DNA of 64,000 nucleotides, taken from the NCBI GenBank assembly GCA_047967505.1, contig CM106538.1. One strand, 5' to 3'. Of the stretch, positions 54,309-64,000 are shown piece by piece. This stretch comes from Dipteris shenzhenensis (lineage: Eukaryota > Polypodiophyta > Polypodiopsida > Gleicheniales). Below the pieces are notes generated by a model that was not told the DNA's origin, ran no database searches, and was given only the letters and a program-made list of their open reading frames with translations. The stretch's first letter is position 1; every line of letters starts with the position of its first letter. The position numbers were made by a program, and so were the translations under genes.

Positions 54309-57151
54309 GATGCATATCATAAAGTAGCATATGCAACCAAGCTACCTCACATGCAGCCATTTCTGCACCCTTGTACTCAGCCTCTATGCTCGGCAAGGCA
54401 ACTATAGGTTGTTTCTTGCTGCTCCAAGTGACTGCAGCACTCCCAAAAGAGAACACATATCCACTGGTAGATCGCCTATCAGAAATACTACCAGCCCAAT
54501 TAGCATCAGTGTATCCATGCAACTGTATATGAACCCTAGTCTCATAAAATAGTCCATACTGCAATGTGGACTTCACATACCTTAGTATGCATCTAGCCGC
54601 ATCCAAATGTGGTTTCCTTGGAGCCTACATAAACTGACTTACCAACCCAACAGCATAGCTCAAATCTGGCTTGGTAATAGTCATATAAATCAAGCTTCCT
54701 ACTATGCGTCTATAAATAGTAGCGTCTTCCAGAAGCTCACTTGCATCTGCGCTCAACTTCACATTTTGCTCCAAAGGAACTGAAATAGGCTTACAGCCTG
54801 CCATCCCATATTTGGATAGCATGTCCAATCCATACTACCTCTGCAAGAGCCATATCCCACTTGTGGATCTAATCACCTGAATGCCCAAGAAGTAACGCAG
54901 CTCTCCCAAATCCTTCATCTCAAACTTTTGCTTCAATAGAATTTTCACATGAAGGATATCTTCATCACTGTCACCTGTGATGATCAAATCATCAACATAA
55001 ATGACAAGCAGCATAATGCCTTTCTTTGTTTTTCTCACATACAGTGAGAAATATGCCTTGGAAATCTGAAAGCCAATTGTCACAATATACTGTCCTATCT
55101 TGTCAAACCATGCTCCAGGTGCTTGCTTCAAGCCATACAACGCTTTCTTCAACTTGCAAACAAACTCAGGATGAACATCATGAACATAACCTAGTGGCTG
55201 CTCCATATAGACCTCTTCTTGCAAATCACCATATGCAAGAAAGCATTCTTTGCATCCATTTGATGTAAAGACCATCCCTTTGATGCAGCCATAGCAATGA
55301 CTGCTCTTATGGTTGCCATCGTTGCAACCGAACTGAATGTTTCTATATAAACAATGCCATATGTCAGTGCATACCCCTTGACAACTAATCTTGCCTTGTA
55401 TCTGTTCATAGAACCATCTGCATTGTGCTTCACCTTATAAACCCACTTGTATAGCCAATTGCATTCTTGTCTTTAGGCAAAGGCACCAATTCCCATGTAG
55501 CATTTGCTTCCAAGGCATCCATTTCTTCATCCATGGCTTTCTCCCATTTTTCTTTTCCCATGGCTTGCTCAAAAGAAGTTGGTTTGTGGTTCTGGGTTCT
55601 AGTTCATGTATCACTTTGACCATATAGGCATAGTGAATGGCTGTAAATCCATCATATTTCAGCCCTTGGGGGGGTCACTATGTATAAACCCTCTATACCA
55701 CATGCGTTCAAGGCCTACTTCTAAAATCCCTTATTTGTAAAATTTTCATTAATAAAATGTACCCCTTTTCTATACAAATCTGTAAATTTTTCCCAAAACT
55801 AATTTAAATAGTCCCTTATGTATATTTATTTTTGTAAATTTTAGAAATAAAAAATATCCTTCTATTGAACTCACGTGATAGGGATACATATGATGAGTGA
55901 CCCCCCCTGAGTTTCAGCCTATCCATAGGATACCTAGCTCTTGTAGACTTGCACAAAATAGGCTCACTACTAGGTGCTCTCAAAACAAGCAATGCAACCA
56001 AAAACTTTCAAATGAGAAATATCTGGTTTCCTACCAGTATACCTCTTCTCTAGCATCATGCCATGTATTGTTGCAATGGGAGTCCTGTTCATTATGTAGT
56101 CTACTGTAGCAACTGCTTCAGCCCAATAATAATCTGGCAGGTCTTTTTTGTTAAGCATAGCACGAGATACCTCTCCAATATCCCTGTTTTTCCTTTCTGC
56201 AAGTCCATTTTGTTGTGAGCTATGACTGCATGAATATTGTTGCTTTATGTCATGCTCTTTAGGAAACTTGCAAACTCATTTGAGAGGTACTCTCCCCCTC
56301 CATTTGACCTTAGGCATTTTATTTGCAGGCCTGTTTCTTTTTCAACCATAGCTTTAAAAGCTTTGAAATGCCCAAACACTTCACTTTTCTTTTTCATAAA
56401 ATACACCCAAACTTTTTTGCTGTAATCATCAATAAAAGTGATAAAAATAATGATATCCTCCAATAGATGCAGCTTTAGTGGTCCACACATCAGAGTGGAC
56501 TAATTCCAATGGCCTCTTTCTCTCTTGAACATGTCTAGGAAATGGTTTCCTTGCCTGTTTTCCAAATTGACAGGCTTCACATACCTTATGCATTTCTACA
56601 ACCTTGAACTTAGGCAATCCTGCAACAATATTTTGGGCCTACATTAATTTAAGTCGCTGTACATTAACATGACCAATGTGTTTATGCCAGATATCAATAT
56701 TTGCAACTACACCGGTCCCATGTGCAAACATTGCTACACTCAATTCAGGCATGTCCGCATCCAACGTAAACATCATGTCCTTCTTCTTCCCTTTTTGCTA
56801 TCAAGCGACCTTTATTTTTCATATCCTCAACACAGCATCCATGAGGATTAAATATGACTTGCAAGCCCTACTCAACCATTTGACCAAAACAAACCAGGTT
56901 CTTGGTGATATTCGGGACATGAAATACATCAGACAGTTATTTCTTTTTCCCATCCTGCATAGACAAAGGAATTTTACCAATCTGCACAATAGGATGTGCA
57001 GTATCATCACCAGTCTCCACAAATCCTGGTCTTTCCATTTTCCTTGCATCCTGCATCCATTTTGCATGACCTATCATGTGGTTTGATGCACCTAAGTCAA
57101 CATACCACACATGATTGCTTTCTTCTGCACTTGTCACACAATTGGTCATGT
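54309..57151 (-). pseudogene. Copia 2: fragment of the Copia 1 family (pol)
   Basis: Read right to left. Protease WYVDLGASNHM (Asp-Leu-Gly in place of Asp-Ser-Gly, about 57110), integrase CEACQFGKQ, LRSNGGGEYLS (second catalytic Asp changed to Asn), RT with LLVIYVDDL (about 55010) and RNase H to YDMHHG (54309). Relative to Copia 1 about 515 bp are deleted (the join is near 55985, FGCIAC to FE). MITE copy 4 splits it. Neither LTR, gag nor 3' end is present: it is cut at both sides, by the satellite and by an inverted LTR piece. Several stops that Copia 1 has are absent here, so the two decayed independently. Confidence 0.85.
55665..55911 (-). mobile_element. MITE copy 4 (247 bp, 8-bp TSD TTTCAGCC)
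   Basis: Ends CTTGGGGGGGTCACT and, reversed, CTCAGGGGGGGTCACT. TTTCAGCC flanks both sides (55657-55664 and 55912-55919). Copia 1 has the intact target at about 13512 (GGCTGAAA in its coding strand). One G-box is CACGTG (55873-55878), the other CACATG. Confidence 0.93.
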
Positions 57152-57243
57152 GTGTTGAGATATCGAGCTCCAGGGTGACCGTTGTGTATTTATGTCATCG
57201 ACTTGTTAGCTGGAGATGTAGTTGGTACACCGCCCACGAATAA
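57152..57243 (+). repeat. Inverted LTR fragment of the Copia 1 family
   Basis: TGTTGAGATATCGAGCTCC start as in the Copia 1 LTR, with 14 bp missing after GCTCCA, ending CGAATAATAGCTGG. It is plus-oriented although the adjoining Copia 2 body is minus. Confidence 0.8.
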
Positions 57244-57244
57244 T

Positions 57245-58200
57245 AGCTGGAAGGGTTTGGCTCAAGTGTGGTATGAGAAGCAAGCGAAAGACGTTCGCCA
57301 AAGCTGGCCAAGGTTGACAGCAGCGATGATTGAGTATTTCGGCAAAGAAGAGGAGCCAGAGAATGTATACTTGCAGGTGGCAAACTTGAAGCAGTCAGAA
57401 GGTGAGACGGCACGTCGATATGTGGATCGAGCGGCTGTGCTCCTGGACCATTTGATTGCCACACAGGAGGATGCCGGATTTCGAGCTAGAATGACTCAAT
57501 TGATTGCCACACAGGAGGATGCCGGATTTCGAGCTAGAATGACTCAACATGTGCTGGGCTACCTCAACGGCCATGCTCCTAGACCATTTGATTGCCACAC
57601 AGGAGGATGCCGGATTTCGAGCTGGAATGACTCAGCATGTGCTGGGCTACCTTGTAGCAGGAGCGAGTGATGAATTCTACCTCAAGCTTAAATGGGAGAA
57701 TCCAGAAACTATGGTGCTACCACATGAGATTGCTCAAAAGTTTGATAAAGTTTAGTCTGACCCCGCTTCAAAGAAGACGCTTGTCCCTCCGCAACCCCCT
57801 CAATTCCTGCAACAACAACCTGGGGGGTCTAACTCAGGGGCATACCCCCACCCCTCATCAGGGGTGTATCCACCGCTTCCACCTCAAATGTATGGTCCTC
57901 CCTTAGATGCTTACCCTCAACAAGGTGTATATCCTCACCCTCTGCCTCGAAGATTTCCCCAGCCTCACCCACGAGCCCCCCTCCTCTCTACTCCCGTGGC
58001 CCCTCCAACTAAAGAGGCCCCCCCTACAACAGAACCTAGAGTCAATGACCTAGCCAAGGCCCTGATCTTCGGCTTGAGATGGTGGGCATTAGAAATCAAG
58101 CCAACCGCCCTCCAAGAGACCGTGCTAATGTTGTATGCTACGAGTGCCACCAGAAGGGTCATTATCGCACGGAATGCCCCAATATTCCAAGGGTGAATCT
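57245..58200 (+). pseudogene. Gypsy 2 gag
   Basis: Starts inside the gag core: AQVWYEKQAKDVRQSWPRL, ENVYLQVANLKQSEGETARR. A segment is tandemly repeated (see 57452-57650). Then comes a Pro/Gln/Tyr-rich linker (57760-58030) and zinc knuckle CYECHQKGHYRTEC at about 58136. At least three frame changes. Confidence 0.8.
57452..57650 (+). repeat. Triplicated segment within gag of Gypsy 2
   Basis: GATTGCCACACAGGAGGATG followed by CCGGATTTCGAGCT occurs three times (starting near 57457, 57499 and 57588). The first two are adjacent (42-bp period); the third includes the following GTGCTGGGCTACCT as well. Confidence 0.85.
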
Positions 58201-59300
58201 TCTAAGTGAGTCGGGCACTGAGGATTCTGATGTAGAGATCCTTGACCTCGAGAAAAGAAGTCGTGCCACCTTGGACCCCTCTCCGAACCATGGACCGGGC
58301 CGCCCCAGGAAGAAGGTGTCCCTCTCAGAGCCCTCAGATGCTGAGATGGCAGACCCACCAATAGAGAAGACTAAAAGATCTCGCAGGAGTAAGTGGTCAC
58401 CCTCATATTTTCCCATCGGCTCAGGGCAAGAGGACTATTCGGTTGTTCAGGACCTCGCTCATCGGTCTTTGAGCATCACACTCCCTCAACTAATAGCATT
58501 AAGTCCTAAGGTGAGACGTGAGCTGCAGCAAGGTCTCTCAACAAGGAAGAGCAAGAAAAAGGAAAAGGTACGAGAGGTATCTTCTATCTCTAAAGAAATT
58601 GATTGGCACCCACATACAGTAGATGTCATTATAGATAATTGCCTTGTCAAAAATGTGTGTGTTGATGGGGGAGCTGCATGTAATATCATGGTGCCTCAAA
58701 TCATGAAGAAATTGAATTTGAAATGTACAAGGTGTTCCTCCTCTCGAATCAAGGTAGTAGATGGTCGACGACTCGCCACCATGGTAGTCATTGAGGATTT
58801 GCCCATCAATGTCAATAAGTTGACCACCACTGTCAATTTCTATGTAGTGGATATTGAAGATACAGGCAGAAGTTACCCAACCATACTCGGGAGACCATGG
58901 TTGAGAAAGAGTGATGCAGTCAGCTATTGGAAGACAAGACACATGTCTTTTGGTGCTTCCAAGGAGAAGATCCCGGTGCAACCTGGTGCCATGGAACCGA
59001 AAGAAGAAGAGGAGCATGATAGTGATACTCTCTCATCCTCAGTGTCTGAGTCCATGGAAGAATTAGACGGGGGGGAGGAATTCTCAGAGGAGGAAGTTTA
59101 CATGATGGGGGTGTCTCCAACCCTGCCACCTGCAGAAAAGATAACAGCTAGTCCTCAATAGCTCGAATCAATGCTTTCTCCAAGTGAGAAAGATGAGTTT
59201 CCTGAAATGTTCAAAGATTTCCCTGACCTCACTCCAAGTGAGAAAGATGAGTTTCTTGAAATGTTCAAAGATTTCCCTGACCTCTTTGCAGCTAGCTACC
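58201..59300 (+). pseudogene. Gypsy 2 protease region
   Basis: Acidic and basic linker, then CLVKNVCVDGGAACNIM (about 58640-58690): Asp-Gly-Gly where Asp-Ser-Gly is usual, so the site may be altered. TILGRPWLR is the C-terminal motif (about 58880). An acid-rich stretch precedes a TAG at 59159. 59170-59284 holds a 61-bp tandem duplication of AGTGAGAAAGATGAGTTTC. Confidence 0.75.
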
Positions 59301-59307
59301 ACCACCT

Positions 59308-60100
59308 TTGCCATGTGACTGCCATAGAGACAAGATAGAGTTGAAGCATGATGCGAAGCCTGTGGCTCAGAAGTATCGGAGATTAGGGCCCCTGCATACC
59401 GATGCTTTGCGCTCAGAGTTGCAAAAGCTTGTAGAGGTTGGGTTTATTGTTCCGGTTCACAATACTGAATGGGTTTCACCAGTGGTAGTCACCCCAAAGA
59501 AAAACAACAAGTGGCGGGTCTGCATCGACTATAAGAAACTCAATGCCACCACCAAGAGGGATCATCATCCTCTGCCCTTTCAAGACCTCATTCTTGAGAA
59601 GGTAAGTGGTCATGAGATGTATACTTTCTGTGATGGTAACTCTGGGTTTTATCAAATCAGAATTGCCGAGGAAGATGTGCTTAAAACCACATTTGCCACA
59701 CCTTGGGGGACATTTGCAATCAAAGTAATGCCATTTGGCCTCACCAATGCTCCTGCTACCTTTCAAAGATTTATGCAGATGGTGTTTGCTCCTTATTTGG
59801 GGGATTTCTTGGAGGTGTTTTTAGATGATTTATGTATATTCTCGTCACGTAAGGAGCACATCATGAAGGTTAGATTGGCCTTCCAAAGGGTCAATGACGC
59901 AAATGGCAGTCTCAACCCTGAGAAATGCACCATTGGAGCCACTCAAGGGAGGTTATTGGGACATGTTGTCTCATCCGAGGGCACCAAGCCTGACCCCGAG
60001 AAGGTAGAAGCCATCTCAACTCTCCCCGCCTACAACCAAACATCAGGTACACTCATTTGTCAATCTAGCAGGATACTATCGCTGCTTCATTGATCAATAT
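59308..60100 (+). pseudogene. Gypsy 2 reverse transcriptase
   Basis: VEVGFIVPVHNTEWVSPVVV, KWRVCIDYKKLNATTK, MYTFCDGNSGFYQIRIAEED and [16 protein letters not shown] are well kept. The catalytic box is EVFLDDLCIFS (about 59812-59845), both Asp present. ATQGRLLGHVVSSEGTKPDP follows. The frame shifts at about 60035, before the RNase H. Confidence 0.85.
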
Positions 60101-61440
60101 GCTGCTTTGACACGACCCATGACTATGCTTTTAAAAGATGGGGTTGATTTCTCTTAGGATGAGGATTGTGATCATGGGTTTGCACAAATCAAGAATGCTC
60201 TGGCTTCAGAACCCATTCTACGCAATCCAGACTGGTCAAAGACCTTCTATATCAATCCTAGGTTTGGTGAGCACACTCTGGCAGGTATTCTTCTCCAGCA
60301 AGGGGAGGATCGGTTCATGTATCCCGTTCGATTTGCTTCTCAACAATTGCTCGACACTGAGCGATGCTATTCAGAGGCTGACAAGCATGCCTTGTCTTTG
60401 GTGTTTTGCATTGAGAAATTTAAGCATTATGTGGCTGGAAAGTCCTTCTTTATACTCACTGGCACTGGTCTTGCAAAGCAGGTTCTTCAATCACCAAACC
60501 CCATGGGCCGGTTGGCCAAATGGTTGGCAGTTCTACAAGAATATGATTTTTCTTTCAAAATTGTAAAAGGGGGTTGTTCCAACTTGAAGAATGCTTTGAT
60601 TGATTTAGAGGAGTGCCTTGATGTAACCCTTGTAGCAGCCATAGAAGTTGGGGATCCTTGGTATGGTGGTATCTACAAGTTTTTGACTGCTTTCTCCTTT
60701 CCTTCAGAAAGTACTAGTAGCTATGAGAGAAAGAAGATCCGCAGAGATAGTAGGCGCTACACCCTCCTTGATGGGGTGTTGTACCATCGGGGTGTTGTAC
60801 CGTCAAGGATGGATGGGGTACTAAGACGGGCCATTGATGCAGATGAAGTGCCTAAGGTATTGAAGCATTATCATGATGGATTTTGTGGAGGCCACTATGC
60901 CAGTGACTATACAGCTAAGAAGATTTTACATGCTGGATACTATTGGCCGACCTTGTTCAAGGATGTCACTTTGTATTACAAAACATGTGAACCATGTCAA
61001 TTCTTTGGTAGGAAGGATTTGCGTCCTGGGCAACATCACCCAGTGATGTCCATCCATCCGTTTCAGAAGTGGGGAATAGATTTTGTCGGGCCCTTGCCCA
61101 TGACTGCCCGCAAAAAGAAGTATCTTTTGGTAGCCACTCAATATGTCACTAAGTGGGCTGAAGCTATCACCCTCCCTACTACAAATGGCAAGGCAGTTTC
61201 AAATTTCATATTTGAACATATCTGCACAAGGTTTGGGACACCCATGGAGATAGTCTTTGACCATGGGAGTCCATTCTTAAATGAAGCAGTGGAGTTACTC
61301 ATGGATCGCATGGGTATTGATCATCACACTTCTAGCATCTATTATCCAGCATCCATGGGTCAAACAGAGCGGACTTGAAGAAGAGCATGCATGATACATT
61401 CCAAGAAAACTCTTGACCAAGGCACTCACAGCTTATGTAA
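60101..61440 (+). pseudogene. Gypsy 2 RNase H and integrase
   Basis: RNase H part: ALTRPMTMLLKDGVDFS, TAG, then FGEHTLAGILLQQGED and RFASQQLLDTERCYSEADKH. Long frame from 60317 to 61378. Integrase zinc site H-x3-H (HYHDGFCGGHY) and CEPCQ; catalytic Asp in WGIDFVGPLP (about 61080), Asp in IVFDHGSPFLNE (about 61255) and Glu in MGQTERT (61365). All three catalytic residues are present. After ERT a roughly 30-nt insertion precedes LLTKALTAYVNDWQ (about 61410-61455). Confidence 0.85.
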
Positions 61441-61455
61441 ATGATTGGCAGCTTG

Positions 61456-63655
61456 ATATAGTGGCTTTGCATGAGCATAATTAGCATATGTATGTAGGTA
61501 GGACATGACACTTTGCTTGTTATGATATCTTTTATGTAGGAGAGCATTCTTTTTCAGGTGTTCTCATTAAGTCCTAAAAAAAGTAGCATGCCCATTTGAC
61601 ACACACACACACACATATGCTAGAAGCACATCGATAACACTCTCTTAATTTGCCTCTTCATGTTATTAGCTACTTCAATCACTAAAATTTTGGACCACGC
61701 CTTTGCATAATTTGCCATAGACTGTAGTCAAGAGAAGTGGGATGGCCTGGCACTCTGCGGCAAGAGTCCAACCCCAATGTTGCATACTTATAAGCACATC
61801 AAGTGGTTTGAGAGAATCCTACACAAGGACAGAGAATGAATCACCTACAGATGAAGCAAGGGCTTTAGGCGCAACAATAGAAGATGGCTCCACAATGGAG
61901 TCAGAGGTAATTATCATCAAGTCATGATTGAGGACTTTGCCTACCTCGGTCCCAAGTTTTATTCACAAAACTTACTCTACCATTACCTACCTCCATCAAC
62001 AAACTCTAACTCCTATTCTGCAGAATCTACTCCCTTCTCTCTCCACTACTATAATCTCCTCATCTTTACACACTCAGTCTAAGTCTGAGTGATCCCCTCC
62101 TCCAACCTCTTCCAGAAACCTTGATGTTCAACGTTCTCCTCCTAGTACTCAAGCCTCACTAGATCATCAAGATTATAGAAGTCACAACAAGAGGAAAAGA
62201 CGGTAAGAATGTGTTGGTTGATACCACTAAGAATTGGTAACAACTTAGAGTTTCCATTGCATCGATGCCACTCAGACCACACACCATGTGACTCACATAT
62301 GGGTGCCAACCCAAGTCCTATCATATAAATGCCAAGAGCACACATGGAATGTCCAAGAACTACACATCTTAGATCATAATTGTGATCTCCCCTAGGAGGT
62401 AACAACATAAGAATGGTCTACTAGCTCATTTGAGAATGAGGTGCTATACTAACAACAATGGGCTTTGTGGCATAACAAGGTGCTAGTAAGCACCATCTAG
62501 TCAATAACCCACCCTCAAGTATGTCTTAGCTACCATCATATTTTGTTCAGCTTCTTTGATTGGTTGAATCGCTTCTCAGGAATGCCCTCATAGAGGCATA
62601 GACATATTTCCAACACATCAAATAGCTCTATTAACCCTCATATGAGAGAAGTGGATTAGAACAAAAGAAATGGTAATTTATCAATATAATAGAATGTATG
62701 AGTCCCAAGCCTAGATGCACGGGCCGGACCTTGTTGAGCTAGTGTGTATATGGATTGATGCTTGGGAAGCAGCCCCAATGGTATCATTAGTCGACATACA
62801 AGGTATATTTCCATGGCCTGTGGAGTCTCTTAGTTATCACTGCGAGATTGATTAGCAAGTACCTTGTGTATCTGTATGGGATACTTCACCATGGGCTATA
62901 ACACCAACCCAACCTCTCAAAGAGCCTACTGAAGGAGAAGTTATTCTTGCTATGACAGAAGAGTCGATGCACTAAACATGACACCAAGCACCTACTATGA
63001 AGAGGAAGACTCCTCCTCCCAAGACATGGCTAGAATGAAGAGCCCCTCCTAGGAAATGCCATCAACACACTTCTCGCTGAAGTGCCCAATTGGTGGTATA
63101 GCTTCCTTCAAGCAATGGCTATGGTGCATCATGAAAGTTGAGATGTGAGGACATAGCTCAAGGTAAGTTGAGGCAAGTATTAACCTCTAGTTAACATGTG
63201 GCCTGGGATTGGTTGACTCAACCACAAGAAACTCAACTCAATAAGTCCACATCATGGAAGCCAACCTAAAAGTGGTGAAGGATTTGGATTGTGCTGACTA
63301 GCAGGACAACTAATCTCTAGAGATAAAGGGGAGATATCGAGAGCCAAGAGCAGTAGCCAATGGTGGAACACGATCCAACTAGAAGACAATGAGCTTGCCT
63401 TTGATTAAGTCAATAAAGCTCCTACTTAGTGGTAGAAAATAAAGATTAGGAGGAGGCTGCTACTACTACTTTTGAGATAAAGAGTTTTGTGTAGAAATAA
63501 TGGTAGCATAGAGCTAGTAAGTCTAGATGAGTCTGAAGGCTCATAGAGCTTCTAGCTCAGTCAGGGTGAGGGAAGGTGAGTTTGAGTTTGAGTCTGAGTG
63601 GAACTTTCAAGGGATTGTGCAGCCATGAGATGTTGTAATGGGAGGATTTATTCTA
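61456..63655. other. Old decayed sequence, no gene supported
   Basis: A (CA)n microsatellite lies at about 61600-61616. Scattered short frames without domains. Some stretches (62100-63500) may be eroded Gypsy internal sequence, as the following remnant suggests. Confidence 0.45.
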
Positions 63656-64000
63656 TAATATACAATCAGTGCCTGGGAAGCTCTGGGTGTACTTATGCCT
63701 ACAAACTTATGCCATTTGGTTTGTGAAATGCACATCAATGTCTTGGAGATTCATGGTGAGACCTTGAGGGAGTATATGACCAAGTTCATTGCTATATATC
63801 TGAGTGCAATTTCTATATAGCTTGCTTGCTTCAAGAAGTATTTGCCAAGTATAGGTAGGTAGGGATCTCCTTGAACTTGGTCAAATGGGTGTTTTGCATG
63901 TCACAATCGGTATACTACTTGGTCATGTCATTTCCAAGGAAGGCATTTGAATCGATCCAAGAAAAATCCAAGCCATCGAGTAGAGCCTGGGAAGATTTTG
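63656..64000 (+). pseudogene. Eroded Gypsy reverse transcriptase remnant
   Basis: Frame-hopping translation gives AYKLMPFGL then NAHQ (about 63700-63735), and near the end GILLGHVISKEGI, stop, IDPRKIQAIE (about 63905-63985). These are the RT MPFGL-NA and LGH-S-GI-DP-K motifs. Stops and indels are dense; it runs off the window. Confidence 0.65.

Larger units (their letters stand above)
57244..61440 (+). mobile_element. Ty3/Gypsy element without LTRs in view (Gypsy 2)
   Basis: Gag, protease, RT, RNase H and integrase in Gypsy order. The 5' part is cut at the LTR fragment. After the integrase Glu the frame decays (about 61378) and no 3' LTR is recognised. Distinct family from Gypsy 1. Confidence 0.85.

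Noticed and set aside
1-64000. tRNA, rRNA or organellar insertions
   Set aside because: I saw no tRNA cloverleaf, rRNA core sequence or plastid/mitochondrial gene; a tRNA scan and rRNA search would settle it.

Overview
This is nuclear plant DNA, almost entirely transposable elements. It holds plant-type Copia and Ty3/Gypsy retrotransposons, CACTA (En/Spm) DNA transposons with TNP2-type transposase, GT-AG introns, satellite-like tandem arrays, long polypyrimidine tracts and AT-rich spacers. The coding families (TNP2 with DUF4218/DUF4216 parts, a DUF7869-like gene, tRNA-Met-primed Copia) fit a land plant with a large repeat-rich genome. A fern or lycophyte is my guess only; I see no host gene that fixes the species, and no bacterial, organellar or CRISPR signal.

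Layout. 1-5.7 kb: duplicated non-coding blocks, including a recent 842-bp tandem duplication, and the first copy of a 248-bp terminal-inverted-repeat element (MITE). 6.5-9.6 kb: decayed minus-strand DUF7869-like gene and part of a second gene, the latter broken by MITE copy 2 and by a complete Copia element (9913-15473, two LTRs, 5-bp target duplication GGGCA). 15.6-18.7 kb: two arrays of a degenerate TTTGGCC/GGCCAAA palindromic repeat around a CT-rich core. 18.7-20.7 kb: an unrecognised, partly broken gene with an intron. 20.7-26.5 kb: CACTA element A. 26.5-32.9 kb: left-truncated CACTA element B of another family. 32.9-37.2 kb: 5'-truncated chromodomain-type Gypsy. 38.15-40.1 kb: fragment of a third CACTA (C). 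40.1-45.4 kb: a second copy of A (A'), hit by MITE copy 3 and by a gag-only Copia fragment. 45.5-51 kb: three copies of a pyrimidine-tract/palindrome repeat and an array of 14 CTCGATCGAG palindromes in front of a TATA box. 53-54.3 kb: a 182-bp satellite array. 54.3-57.2 kb: minus-strand Copia fragment with MITE copy 4. 57.2-61.4 kb: a fairly well preserved Gypsy pol. 61.4-64 kb: old debris ending in a Gypsy RT remnant.

How the parts work together. In A, A' and B the minus-strand transposase gene and the plus-strand accessory gene diverge from a shared intergenic region carrying the same short palindrome or palindrome-like motif that is clustered at the element ends. This suggests that one element-encoded DNA-binding protein both recognises the ends and regulates the promoters. 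In A and C a strong hairpin sits about 210 bp past the accessory-gene stop. The four MITE copies share termini CTYRGGGGGGTCACT, make 8-bp target duplications and carry a G-box (CACGTG) near each end. Nearly all retroelement genes are inactivated by stops explained by C-to-T change at CAG, CGA or CAA, as expected from decay of methylated cytosines.
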